Of a stretch of DNA of 64,000 nt, positions 23,349 through 35,002 are shown one piece after another; the stretch's first letter is position 1, and every line of letters starts with the position of its first letter. The stretch is taken from the NCBI GenBank assembly GCA_028571685.1, contig CM053140.1:220119323-220183322 (forward strand). Direction: 5' to 3'. The translations under genes and the position numbers were made by a program. The notes under the pieces were generated by a model. The model made no database searches and had not been told where the DNA came from. It worked only from the letters and a program-made list of their open reading frames with translations. Source of the stretch: Heterohyrax brucei. Taxonomy: Eukaryota; Chordata; Mammalia; Hyracoidea; Procaviidae.

Positions 23349-24227
23349 TGCGGAGGTCCGCCATCAGCCTTGTAGACAAAGTCACGAGCTCCTGCAAATG
23401 ACGGGCTGAAGCATCTCACCTGTGACATGTTTTTTAGCCTACTGTCCTTGATATTATTTGGCTTCCTAATCAAATTTTCTTCAAAAAGATACCCCCTCCT
23501 CTCCTGGCACAAGGACCAGGGGAGATGCCTTCTGAGAGGGGCCCCTTTTTACTACCCCCTTGGTTTATGATATAATATTGGGAAAACCTGTACAGGAATT
23601 TCTGGAGAAAGAGCTCAGAGGAATGATTTCTAACACAGCCAGCTTGAGAGCAGCAAGGCCAGCCCAACCTCTGCTGACTTCCCCCAACTGCACATCCCCA
23701 CCCATGTGAAAGGAATTATCCTCTTTAGAACAGCTTGAGAAGGACATAGGGTGGGGGACGGTAGATGTATACTATCCCTGCAGGAGGAGATAAAGAGCAA
23801 AGTAGGAACAAATAGAGATCATAAACTTTAGACCCTTCCTCGTGAACCTTTTAACCTTGAGGTATAAGTAGGGCTGATTGAGCTCGAGGCATCCTTAGGC
23901 CATTATCTAAAAAGCCTTGACAGTTAAAAGGGTCACCAGGTTTCAGTTAACTAATAGCTCATGTGGCAGGGTAAAAAATTACATCACCTCAAGACCACGA
24001 GGTTTTTGGTTTTAAACTAGCCAATAGATTGTGTGGTCAGTGGGCAGGGTAAAAATCACGTCACTCTTACTATAAAAACAATAAAGACAGACAGCCTTCT
24101 CTCTTGCTCTCTGGGTCGGGCTGCCTTAAACCAGAAAAGTCTTTTCTGTCTCCTTGATTCATTTCCCGCCGCGCCTCTCCCTCCCTCCGTGCGGGACCCT
24201 GTAAAGTGTCGGGGCTGGCCCCCGGCA
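23349..24227 (+). mobile_element. Probable solo LTR (gammaretrovirus-like), plus strand
   Basis: The segment starts TG and ends CA, with AGAG on both sides (23345-23348 and 24228-24231), a 4-bp duplication typical of gammaretroviruses. Near its 3' end it has a CCAAT-like 'agccaatag', a TATA-like 'ctataaaaac', 'caataaag' and a GC-rich U5. Two related ~45-bp blocks containing 'ggcagggtaaaaa' lie just upstream (about 23950-24065), one with a CRE-like 'tcacgtca', and resemble a duplicated enhancer. No primer binding site follows, so it is a solo LTR. The left boundary rests on the TSD only. Confidence 0.55.
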
Positions 24228-24239
24228 AGAGAGCCTAAT

Positions 24240-24249
24240 GATTTTTGTT
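24240..24249. repeat. Target-site duplication, left (L1-E)
   Basis: GATTTTTGTT here recurs at 32706-32715, with partial similarity continuing for three more bases. It brackets L1-E. Confidence 0.8.
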
Positions 24250-24250
24250 A

Positions 24251-24300
24251 GATGCAGAGCCAAGATGGCAGAACAGTCAAACACTCCCTGTGATCCCTAT
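24251..24300 (+). promoter_or_regulatory. L1 5' end with YY1-like site
   Basis: 'gcagagccaagatggcag' lies at the very start of L1-E. CAAGATGGC (24261-24269) is the YY1 core known from the human L1 5'UTR, where it sets the transcription start. L1-A has a related but mutated start (3456-3475, CCAGAATGGC). Confidence 0.6.
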
Positions 24301-25299
24301 AACAACAAAGATCCCAAAGAAAAAAATGAATCAATTATATATGACATTCTAGGAGTCAGAGGGATAATTGAGAAATCAGACTTCATGATGGGGAAGGGAG
24401 AGTAGACACAGAATTATCTAGGACTGACAAGACCTGACTCACCAGGAACTGGCTGCAGCCAGCATGGTGAATGGACCAGGGGCATTTGGAGGCCTTCTTC
24501 CTCAGTGGGACAGACTGAGCAGTGGAGAGTCCAATCACTCTTCCCCAGCCAGGTTCAGTGAAAAAATGCATTTGATCATCAAAAGCTAAGTGGCTTGCAT
24601 CTCACCTACCACACACAGGTCTAAAACTTCACTTAAGGATAAACCACTCTCCCTTTTCCCAGTGCTTTGCACTGTACCCAACTACAGAGTCTGACGTCAT
24701 TATCTGAGCCAGAAATAGAACACTTTAGATGCATGCTGAGCCATCCTCCTAGACTCAGAAAAGGAACAATTTAATAAACAGAGGGAAAGGGAAACAAAAA
24801 TCCACTGGTTCCCCTGAGCCAGAAACTCAGAGCAGAAACCATTCCTTCACCTATGATATGGCTTAAGAGGACATGCCTCCCTCATAGACACTCAATGATG
24901 GCTCTCGGCCCACTGCCATTCTCAGTGTGTGCAGTCAGATACCCGTGCCTACAGCAATAAACCTTGCCAATCTAGGATTTTAGGGGATATCTTATACCAC
25001 ACACTTGGTTACTACCTGGACACCTGAGCTCAATCCATACAAGAAAAGAAAACAGACTCCTGGGCTCCCATGTTTACTAACAGCTCTATCCACCTGGTGA
25101 TAGGATGTTAGAGTTTCAAAGGCATCAATAAAGAAATTAGTACACATGATCAGCCTATTTGGACATTTTGAAACAAAATGAAAAGCTGCAATACAATAAG
25201 CAAATGTAAGATAAATACAATTTATTGACACTTTGGAGACAACCATCAATATCAAATGACTTAAAGAGGCAGCCATGATCTTTCCAAAACCTTTGAAAA

Positions 25300-25585
25300 T
25301 AAAGAATCAGAAAGTTTTCCAAAAGAAGAGAACTTACTGGACATTGAATATGTAAGAGTGATATGTAGAACTCTTCAAGAGATCAGGAAGGACATGAGGC
25401 AAAATGCAACAGATCATAATGATAGAGTTGACAGGCTGCAAGAAAGCATACAGAAACAAGTAGAAATTCAGAAGATTAATAATAAAATTACAGAATTAGA
25501 CAACTCAGTGGAAGGTCAAAGGAGCAGAAATGAGGAAATGGAAGGCCAAATTAGTGAGGTTGAAGATAAAGAAATTGGTACCAAA
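25300..25585 (+). pseudogene. L1-E ORF1, N-terminal coiled coil
   Basis: The open frame at 25358 has heptad-like charged sequence (KITELDNSVEGQRSRNEEME) typical of the ORF1p coiled coil that drives trimer formation. It is cut at 25591 by an LTR, and the rest resumes at 26643. Confidence 0.65.
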
Positions 25586-25590
25586 ATATC
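25586..25590. repeat. Target-site duplication, left (outer LTR)
   Basis: ATATC here and at 26638-26642. L1-E ORF1 text is continuous when the LTR is removed. Confidence 0.8.
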
Positions 25591-26637
25591 TGTCACGGAT
25601 TGAATTGTGTCCCCCCAAAAATATGTGTAGCCATGTGGCTGGGCCATGATTCCTAGTGTCTTGTAACTATCCTCCATTTTGTGGTTTTCCTATGCTGTAT
25701 GTTAAAGGGTTAGGGTGGGACTGTAAATCCCTTTGTAAGATGTTTTAGTCAGCTAGTGCTGCTCTAACAGAAATACCAGAGTGGATGGCTTCAACAAAGG
25801 AAGGTTTATTCTTACACAGTCCCGTAGGTTGCAAGTCCATAGTCAGGGTGTCCGCTCCAGGGGAAGGTTTTCCCCCTGTCGGCTCTGGAGGAAAGTCTAG
25901 TATTGCATCAGTCTTTGTCCAGGGAGCGTTTTGGTGCAGGAACTCAGGTCTCAAAGACACGCTCTCCTCCTGGTGCACATTTCTTGATGGTGTGAGGCTC
26001 CCCATTCTCCTTGTTTCTTTTTCCCTTTTTATCTCTTGCAGGCTGAAAGCATTAAGGGTGGGGCAAGTCATACTCCAGGGAAAGTCCCCCTACAGCAAAA
26101 CAAGGAAGTAATCCTATGCAGGAATTTACAGCCCCACAATCCTTCAACATACAGTTTAGTGAAACCACGCAATGGAGGACAGTCCCAAGATACTGGGAAC
26201 CATATCCCAGCCACGTGGCTACACATATTTTGGGGCGGACACAATTCAACCCATGACATAAGATCACCTCCCTGCTCCAATGTAAAGGGAGTTTCACTGG
26301 AGTACGGCTTGCCCCACCCTTGATCTTTTCCTCCTACAAGAGATGAAAGGAAAGAGAAGCAAGCAGAGATTTGGGAACCTCACACCACCAAGCAAGCAGT
26401 ACCGGGAGAAGAGTGTGCTCTTCAGACCCAAGGTTCCTGTGTCAAGATGCTCCCTGGACAAAGACTGATACAATACTGAACTTTCCTCCAGAGCTGACAA
26501 GGGGAAAGCATTCCCCTGGAGCAGACTTCCTAAATTTGGACTTGTAGCCTACCAGACTGTGTAAGAATAAACCTTCCTTTGTTAAAGCCATCTACTCTGT
26601 GGTATTTATGTTAGAGCAGCAGTAGCTGAGTAAAACA
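25591..26637 (+). mobile_element. MaLR-like solo LTR (outer), split by an inverted LTR
   Basis: This solo LTR begins TGTCACGGATTGAATTGTGT and ends 'gctgagtaaaaca', the ends of an MLT1-like ERVL-MaLR LTR. A 5-bp ATATC duplication flanks it, as expected for the ERVL group. An internal AATAAA-type signal lies near 26566 ('agaataaacc'). The first 150 bases are separated from the rest by a second LTR. Confidence 0.8.
25741..26258 (-). mobile_element. MaLR-like solo LTR (inner), minus strand
   Basis: This 518-bp LTR of the same family lies inverted inside the outer LTR, flanked by TAAGA (25736-25740 and 26259-26263). On the plus strand it starts 'tgttttagtcagctagtgct' and ends 'aattcaacccatgaca'. 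Confidence 0.85.
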
Positions 26638-26642
26638 ATATC

Positions 26643-27000
26643 TGAGGAAAAGTCAGATAAAAGAATTTTCAAAAATCAAGAAACACTAAGAATTACATGG
26701 GATCCTATCAAGATGAATAATATATGAGTAATTGGAGTATGAGAACAGGGGGGCAAATAACAGAGAGAACTGTGATGGATTTGTTGACAGAAAATTTCCA
26801 TGATATCATGAAAGATAGGAAGATATCTATCCAAAACATTCATCAAACTTCACACAAGGTAGATCCCAAAAGAAAGACACCAAGGCTTATTATAATCAAA
26901 CATGCCAAAACTAAAGATAAGGAAGAAATTTCAAACTGGCTAAGGATGAATTAAAAATAACTTGCAAAGGAGAATGAATAAGACTAAGCTTGGACTACTC
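26643..27000 (+). pseudogene. L1-E ORF1, RNA-binding and C-terminal part
   Basis: This continues ORF1 after the LTR. The open frame 26724-26954 includes DLLTENFHDIMKDRKISIQN and a TPRLIIIKHAKTKDKEEI stretch, the order of the ORF1p RNA-recognition and C-terminal domains. Stops break it. Confidence 0.65.
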
Positions 27001-27858
27001 CCTTGAAACCATGCAGGTAAGAAGGCAATGGGATGATGTATACAACTCCTTGAAAGAAAAATATTGTGAGGCAGAATTATGTATCCAGCAAAACTCTCAG
27101 ATATGAAATTAGGACATTTACAGATAAATAGAAATTTAAATAATTTTCAAAATCCAAACCAAAGTTACAAGAAATGCTAAAGGGAATCCTTTGGTTAGCA
27201 AATCAATAGCATCTCATCACAACTCAAGACCAGAACACAGACCAGAGCAATCTGATATCAACCTAGATAGGGAAATCACTAAAATAAGTAAAGGCAAAAC
27301 ACTGAAAATAAGGAAACAGAGATGTCATTGTACAAAGGATGACAACATTATAACAAAAAATAGGGACTTAAAAAAAGTAGTCATAGATCTTTCATCTGGT
27401 GAAGAAGTCAAGATGATAGAATTTAAAGACTTCTTTAAATTTATAAAATAGGGGTAAATATTAAGACAATCACAAAGGAAGTTAACAATCTAACATATCA
27501 AAATAGAAAACTAAAAAAGTGAAGTTTCAGCAAAAACAAAACCACAACAATGAAAGAGATGAAAGCACAAAAAGAAAAACAACTCAGCACAGAAAATTAG
27601 GTGCTACAAAGGAATTGCTGTCCCCCCAAAAGGCATGAAAATGACAGCATTAAATATACATGTCAATAATTACGCTGAGTATAAGTGGATTAAATGCACC
27701 TATAAAGAGACAGAGAATGGTGAATTAGATTAAAAAACACAGCTCATCTATATGCTGACTATAGCAGGCATACCTTATAAGGCTTAAAGAACAGAATAAA
27801 CTGAAACTCAAAAGACAGAAAAATATATGAAACAAACAACATTCAAAAAAGGATAGGA

Positions 27859-28430
27859 ATGGCAATAGTAATTTCGGATAATATAGGTTTTAAAGTAAAG
27901 CCCACCACACTGGGTAAGGAAGGGAACTATATAATGGCCAAAGGGTCAATACTTCGGGAGGACAAAACCATAATAAACATTTATACAGCCAATGATAGAG
28001 CTCCAAAATGCATAAAACACACTCTAATTGCATTGCAAGGGGAAATAGACAGATCTACAATAATAGCAGATGAATACACCTCTTTCCATGAAAGAACGTG
28101 AAGAAAGAAGTTCAATAAAGACATAACCAACTTGACCACATAGACATATACAGAACATTTCACCCAACAGTAGCAAAGTATACTTTCTTTTCCAACAAAC
28201 ACAGAACATTCACCAGAATTGATCATACATTAGGCCGTAAAGTGAGCCTTAACAAAATTCCAAGCATTAAAATATTAAAAAGCATCTTTTCAGACCACAA
28301 AGCCATAAAAGTAGAAAGCAATAAACAAGAAAAGCAAGGGGAAAAAAAATCAAACACACAGAAACTGAACAACATCTTCTCAAAAACTGCTGTCCTAGGA
28401 CAAAATAAGGAAATGCACAAAATCAAATGA
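27859..28430 (+). pseudogene. L1-E ORF2 endonuclease region
   Basis: Frames at 27859-28101 and 28242-28430 give AIVISDNIGFKVK, INIYTANDRAP and, near 28215, a TRIDHTLG-like box followed by SDHKAIKVE. These are endonuclease motifs in the expected order, but with a frameshift and stop between them. Confidence 0.65.
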
Positions 28431-29202
28431 GAATGAAAATACATTCTACTCAAACCTTTGGGACATAGTAAAAGCAGAGCTCAGAGGTTAACTTATCTCC
28501 ATAAATTCACACATCCAGAAAGAAGAAAGGGCCCGTATCACAGCATTAATTCTACAAGTGAAAGAAGTAGAAAGAGAGCAGCTTAAAAGAAGCCCCTGCA
28601 TACCAGAAGAAAGCATATAATAAAAAGTTAGAACAGAGGAATGAACTAGAGGAAAAAAAAAAAAAGATTGAAAGAGTTAACCAGACCAAAACCTGTTTCT
28701 TTTTTCAAAGACCAATAAAATTCAGAAGCCATTGACCAAACTGGTGGAGGGAGGTGGGGTGAGAAAAACAAGAGAGGAAGCAAATAAGAAATGGACAATA
28801 TCACAACAGATCCAAATGATATTTAAAAAATTGTAACAGATTACTATGAAAAGCTGTACTCTAATAGATTTGAAAACCTAGAGGAAATGTACAAATTTCT
28901 AGGAAAATATTACGTACCTAAACTAGCACAGAGATAGAACAGCTAAATAAACCCATCACAAAATTAGAGATCAAGAAGATAATTAAAAGTACTCCCCCTT
29001 CCCCCACAAAAAAGCCCTGGCTGTAAGAGTTTCACTGGAAAATTCTACCACACTTTTAGGAAGAGTTAACATCATGATTACTAAAGATATTTCAGAGCAC
29101 AGAAAAAGACAGAATACCGACAAATTCACTCTATGAAGCCAGCATGCACCTATTACCAACACTAGATAAAGACATCACAAAAAAAGGAAAATTACAAAAT
29201 AA

Positions 29203-29361
29203 AGCTCTGATGGCATGGTGGTTAAATCCTTCGTGTGTTAACCAAAAGGTCAGCAGTTCAAATCCGCCAGGTCTTCCACAGAAACTATTGGGCAGTTCTG
29301 CTCTGCCCTACAGGGTCACTATGAGTCAGAATTGACGCTATGGCACTGGATTTGGTTTTTT
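29203..29361 (+). mobile_element. AfroSINE copy inside L1-E ORF2
   Basis: The copy runs from 'agctctgatggcatggtggt' through 'ggtcagcagttcaaatccg' to the tail 'cgctatggcactggatttgg'. It lies within the L1-E RT region. Confidence 0.8.
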
Positions 29362-29379
29362 TATTTGGTTATCTCTCAT

Positions 29380-30400
29380 GAACTTAGATGCAAAAATCCT
29401 CACCAAAATTCTAGCTAATAGAATTCAACAAGATATCAATAATAATAATTCACCATGACCAGATGAGATTCATACCAGTGATGCAGGGATGGTTCATCAT
29501 TAGAAAAGCAATCATAAAAAGCCACATAAGTAAAACAAAAGACAAGAACCACTAATTTCTATCAAGTGATGCAGAAAAAGCATTTGGCAAAGTCCAACAC
29601 GATTCATGTTAAAAACTCTCAGGAAAATAGATTAAAAGGGAAACTCCTCACATAATGAATGGCATTTATACAAAGCCAACATCACCCTATATGGAGAGAG
29701 CCTGAAAACATTCCCCTTAAGAGCAGGAACCAGACAAAGATGCCCCTTGTCACTACTCTTATTTATCATTGTCTTGGAGGTTGTAGCCAGAGCAATCAGG
29801 TAAAATGAAGAAATTAAGGACATCTAAATTGGTAAGGGAGAAGTAAATTTCTATTTGCAGATGATATGACCTAACACACAGAAAACGCTACAGAATCCAC
29901 AGAAAACTAATGAAACTAGTAGAAAAGTTCAACAAACCATCAGAATACAAGATAAACATACCCAAATCAGTTGGATTCCTTTACACTGAAAAAGAAAACC
30001 TCAAAAAGGAAGTCACTGAATCAATACCGTTTATAATTGCCCTTAGGAAGATAAAATACTTAGGAATAAATTCAACCAAAGACATAAAAAACCTTTACAA
30101 AGAAAATTACAAGGCACTCCTGTAAGAAATCAAAACAAACCAACATAAATGGAGAAACCTACTTGCTCATGAATAGGAAGACTGAACATTATGAAAATGT
30201 CTCTTCCATTCAAAACAATCTAGTGATACAATGAAATCCCAATCCAAATTCTAATGACATTTTTAATGGGATGGAGAAACGAATCACCAACTTCATATGG
30301 AAAGGGAAGGAGTCTCAGATAAGTAAAGCATTACTGAAGAAGAAGGAAGAATGGGAGGCCTCACACTATTTGAGTGCCGTGATAGTCAAAACAGGCCAGT
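29380..30400 (+). pseudogene. L1-E ORF2 reverse transcriptase relic
   Basis: Text such as 'gatgcagggatggttcatca' and 'ttgcagatgatatgacc' (near 29855, encoding the ADD catalytic box) marks the RT domain. The frame at 29910-30125 covers the thumb region. Stops and frameshifts occur throughout. Confidence 0.65.
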
Positions 30401-30597
30401 AATTGTACAACAGATAAATAGAAAACAGAATTGAGAATCCAGATCTAAAAGGAGCTACCTATGAGCAGCCATTATTTGACAACAGCCTACCTAACGTCTG
30501 TAAGTTGGGGAAAAATAGTCTCTTTGACAAATGGTGTTGGTATTTCTGGATATCCATCTTACAAAAAAAAAAATGAAACAAGACTCATATCCCACAC

Positions 30598-31431
30598 TGT
30601 TTTAGTCAGCTAGGCTGCTCTAACAGAAATACCACAGAGTGGATGGCTTTAACAAAGAAAGATTTATTCTTACACAGTCTGGTAGGTTGCAAGTCTATAT
30701 TCAGGGTGTCCGCTCCAGGGAAAGACTTTCCCCTGGTCGGCTCTGGAGGAAAGTCCGGTATTGCATCAGTTTTTGTCCAGGGAGTGTCCTCACGCAAGAA
30801 CCTCTGGTCTGAAGGACGTGCTCTGCTCCCGGTGCTGCTTGCTTGATGGTAGCGAGGTTCTCAAATTGTCCTTTGATTCTTTTTCCTTTTTATCTGAAAG
30901 CATTAAGGGTGGGACAAGCCACACTCCGGGGAAACTCCCCCTACAGCAGGATGGGTAAGTAATCCTATGCAGAATTCCTAGCCCCACCCTAATCTTTTAA
31001 CACACAGTTAGCAAAGCCACAAAATGGAGGACATTTCCAAGATACTGGGGACCATATCCCAGCCACACAGCTGCACATATTTTTGGGGGGACCCAATTCA
31101 ACCCATGACATCCCACCCTTAATGCTTTCAGATAAAAAGGAAAAAGAATCAAAGGACAATTTGAGAACCTCGCTACCATCAAGCAAGCAGCACCGGGAGC
31201 AGAGCGCATCCTTCAGACCAGAGGTTCTTGCGTGAGGACACTCCCTGGACAAAGACTGATGCAATACTGGACTTTCCTCCAGAGCCGACAAGGGGAAAGC
31301 CTTCCCCTGGAGCGGACACGCTGAATATAGACTTGCAACCTACCGGACTGTGTAAGAATAAATCTTTCTTTGTTAAAGCCATCCACTCTGTGGTATTTCT
31401 GTTAGAGCAGCCCTAGCTGACTAAAACAGAA
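30598..31431. mobile_element. Inverted pair of MaLR-like LTR arms (834 bp)
   Basis: A complete minus-strand LTR (30598-31110, 513 bp) is followed directly by the last ~320 bp of the same LTR on the plus strand (31111-31431). The two outer arms (30598-30917 and 31111-31431) are inverted copies with about 11 differences by hand count (about 96-97% alike), leaving a ~193-base spacer. There is no flanking duplication, and roughly 650 bp of L1-E ORF2 is missing at the site. Confidence 0.8.
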
Positions 31432-32705
31432 TCCTAGAGAAACAAGGGCTGTCACACCAACAGATGATACATGCACACCGAAGTTTTTTGCAGCACTGTC
31501 CATAATAGCAAAAAGATGGAATCAACGTAGGTGCCCATCTACTGATGAAAGGATACCACACATATGGTATATATGTGCGGAATAGTACACAACGATAAAG
31601 AACAATGATGAATTTGGGAAATATAACATGAAATTATCCAGAAAGCATTATGCTGAGTGATACTATTCAGTTGTAAAAGGAAAATTGCTGTATGAGACAA
31701 CTATTATAAGATCTCAAGAAATGGTTTGAACACAGATGGCTGTGAGGATGAGCAAGGAGGAAGGGGGTATTCATTAATCAGATAGTACACAAGACTTAAT
31801 TTAGGTGAAGACAGGGACAACACACAGTAGAAGAGAAGTCAGCACAATAAGACTGCATCAAGAGCTAAGAAGTTTCCTAAGCATAACCAAACACTTCAAA
31901 GGACAGGGTAGCAGGTACAGGGGTCTAGGGACCAAGGTTTCAGGGGACATTTAGTTCAATTGGCATAGCAAAGTTTTTTAAGACAAAGTTCTGCACCCTG
32001 CTTTGGTGAGTAATATCTAGATCTTAAAAGCTAGCAAGTGGCCATCTAGGAAGCATTGATTGGTTTGAACTCACCTGAAGCTAAGGAAAATGAAAGACAT
32101 CAGAGATACAAGGGAAATATGAGCCCAAGAGACAGAAAGGGTCACATAAATCACAAACTACATCAGCATGAAACCAGAAGAAGTAGATGGTACCAGCCAC
32201 CACCAATAATTGCTCTGACAGGGAGCACAACAGAGTCCCTGACCTAACACGAGAAAAAGTGGGTCCCGAGCAAAACTCTATTAAAAAGACTAGACTTGGT
32301 CATCTAACAGACTGGTGGGTTCCCAGAAGCCATAGCCGCCATATTCTCTGGTAGCGCAGAACGGAAATTCTTCCTGAAGCCAACTCTTCAGACAAAGACT
32401 GGACTGCACTGTGAGACACAAAATGAAACTTGTGAAGACTGTGCTTCTTGGCTTAATGAGATACATGAGTCTAACTTGGCAGTGACTGTCCAGAGGAGAG
32501 ATGAGAGGGCAGAAGAGAACAGAAGCTAATTGAATGGACACGGGAAATACAGGTTGGAAAGGAGGAATGTGCTGCCCCAGGGTTGGAAAGCAGCTAGAGT
32601 GACATAGCAATGTTTGTGTAAGTTTTTGTATATCAAATTAACTTGGATTGTAAACTTTCAGTTAAAGCACGATACAATGTTTTTAAAAATCAACCAATAA
32701 ATAAG
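31432..32705 (+). mobile_element. L1-E ORF2 end and 3'UTR
   Basis: This resumes with 'ccataatagcaaaaagatgg', the ORF2 C-terminal text shared with L1-B, L1-C and L1-D, and then the 3'UTR up to the A-rich end. It is the continuation of L1-E, not a separate insertion. Confidence 0.75.
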
Positions 32706-32929
32706 GATTTTTGTTGGACTGTCATTCCATCATCAAAGTCATTGGCTATTTTTTCTGTAGTGGTAGATATATGTGAACAGACTTCTCAAGTTCAGAAACG
32801 CCATAAGCTGGCAAAATGGCTCAGAGGAATACCCATCCATCTCCAGGTGTTTTGGATAAAGGGTTCCCATTAGATTCTGTAAGTTCTTTTACATATCAGG
32901 TAAGAGTCATCAAATGACTAATCCACTGT

Positions 32930-33440
32930 CCCCTTTCATTGTAGGAATGAATATCTAATGGAAGCGCTAGGAGGCCAAGGATACATTCACCGCTATTGTC
33001 CAACTGTCCAAAACAGGACAACATCCAAGGAATTTTGTTGCTGGAGAAGAGGTTTGCAAAGTCAGATTTTCCACAAAGGAATACATATTCTCAGGGTACA
33101 GAGATTATTCCTTCTGCAGTGTTTTTGGTTAGAAAAGGAATTGGTTGTTTAAATTTTAGATGCCAGTTTTCAGTGAAAGAGCTGTTATGGATAAACAAAT
33201 GTCTGAACTTAGTGGCATTCCACAGGATAGTACAAAGAGCAAACAATTTATCTGGATATGTGTTGGTTGGTTTTCTTCTCAGGCAGGTTAATGACACATC
33301 AAACCCTCTAGTCATGATGTTATAAAATTGGGAGTGGCAGATGAACCCCAAGAAATTTGTTAAAAGATTTTTTGGCAGCCTCATCAAAAAGCAGCTAAAA
33401 GTTTCTGAAAGCAGAAACCCTTGAATGCAGCAGAGCATTT
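32930..33440 (-). pseudogene. Possible ERV env fragment
   Basis: The minus-strand frame 33091-33438 contains LPKNLLTNFLGFICHSQF and several cysteines, followed in other frames by a FLCGKSDF-like stretch that resembles part of a retroviral surface protein. The position downstream of the integrase relic fits env. The support is weak, and it could be any decayed sequence. Confidence 0.3.
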
Positions 33441-34199
33441 TTTACCAGTTGTTCAGTTACTAGTGTTAGATGAAAAGAGGGAACTTGAGGTTGGAATGCT
33501 AACTCAGGATGATGTCAAATCTTAACACATATGGTATGTTTGAGGATGAAAGTAAAGTTAAATGTAGCCTTTGTCACTTTGCTGTAATTGAAGACAAGAA
33601 TGACTACAGGTTCTGAGTTTGAATGTCTGAACCCGGAGTGAGGATGACAAATCCAACATTTTATTGTATTATTGGCACTAGTTATGGAATCAGCTAACTA
33701 GACAATTGCATTATCCTTCCAGGTGTTAATGGGGATTTTTGAGACTAGAAACGAAAAAATTAAGGAGAGCTTCATAATGAAAGAAGACAAACAGTTTAAG
33801 CAAAGACACTAAAAATGTCTACAATCATGGAATAAAATCTCCAGTTATTTGCATAAAAATCTTACGAGATACTAAATCTTAACTTATAAAACAAGGTTAC
33901 TTCAAAAGCAATAAATACTTGACAAAGGGCAACAATTTCAAGAAACTGAGTTACCAAATTCAACAGGCAACAACCTACTTTATGCAGTTAGATGAACAGG
34001 ACTTTGGCAGGCTGTGTTGGCATGAAGTCTTATTTTGTGTTTTGGGGTTAGCTATTTCCATAGACATCTGCTTTTGGTCACATGCATGTTCAACTTCAGT
34101 TTCAGTTCTTCTGTATGCTGGTAAGTCCAAAAAAGAGGATTTTTTAAAATTGAGATTGAGAGAGGGAGAAAAAGCTTTTAAGAAAATACCACTTAAATT
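33441..34199. other. No gene recognised
   Basis: The sequence between the possible env relic and the LTR-like segment has no motif I can name. Confidence 0.4.
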
Positions 34200-34980
34200 C
34201 CAGAAGGCCTGAGTGCAGGGCTTGTGAGCCTGTGAATGAGTGATTACAAACAGCTGAAAACAGCTGGAATGCATGACATTGGACCCTCGAAAACAACAGG
34301 TCTGGCCTGCTGAATATGACCTTTGCACCCACACCCAGTCCTACTACTTTCCTCCTTGAGAGGTGAATTCACCTGAGGAAGTAGCCTTTGTTATACCGTC
34401 TAGATAAGAAGGCACCAGTGTGCTTTGGGAAGAAATTGACAAACCCATTCAAATCAATGCCTGCTTTCTGCCTGATGCCTAAATTAGGGTTGGGGCACCA
34501 GTGTCCCTCCACCCCCCATAGAAATTCTGAGATAAGCTCAGTTCCCAAGCAGGAGGTACAAGTCCAGATGCCTCTCTCGAGTGCCAGCCCAAGATGCTCC
34601 CTCCTCCCCTCCTATGGAAATCTTTGATAAGCCGTTTCTAAGGAGGGGGTAGGTTTTTCCCACATAACTTAATGCTAATTGCTTATCTAGTGTCTCTTTA
34701 GGAATGCTGGACTAATAGAAATGCAATATGAAAATCTGTATACCTGTAACTGCCAATTAAGAGAATATATGGAAATTCCTTTGTCTGCCTTCTTGGAAAA
34801 ACATACAAATAGATATGTCCGATAACAGGATGGAGTGTGTGGCTTTTTTTCTATCTTGAGTACTGCTAGCTAATAAACAGCCTCTTCCTCTACAAACAAG
34901 ATGGTTTCTGAAGTATTTTCTCCTTTGTGGGCTGAACTTACCTTTTTCCTGCTACAGGACAAGTGAACCCAAGACTTAAC
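34200..34980 (+). mobile_element. LTR-like segment, plus strand
   Basis: A CT-rich middle is followed by 'ctagctaataaacagcctct' (polyadenylation signal) and a U5-like end 'acccaagacttaaca'. The layout is that of an ERV LTR of about 780 bp. I could not confirm matching flanking repeats, so the boundaries are approximate. Confidence 0.4.
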
Positions 34981-35002
34981 ACCCCCCACTTTGATTAGAA
35001 CA

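Larger units (their letters stand above)
24253..32705 (+). mobile_element. L1-E: 5'-complete L1 LINE with LTR and SINE insertions
   Basis: This is a plus-strand L1 with a 5'UTR from 24253, ORF1 (about 25300-25590 and 26643-27000), inter-ORF text (about 27010-27210), ORF2 (about 27650-31500) and a 3'UTR ending in an A-rich region near 32700. Direct repeats GATTTTTGTT flank it. Insertions are an LTR-in-LTR at 25591, an AfroSINE at 29203 and an inverted LTR unit at 30598 that replaced part of ORF2. All frames are broken. Confidence 0.85.

Noticed and set aside
26052-26500. Overlapping open frames on both strands in the LTR regions
   Set aside because: They lie inside MaLR-like LTRs and recur at 30606-31416 only because the LTR copies are related. 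LTRs of this group do not code.
34200-34980. Exact ends and TSD for the LTR-like segment
   Set aside because: No matching 4-6 bp repeats were found next to plausible TG/CA ends, so only approximate limits are given.
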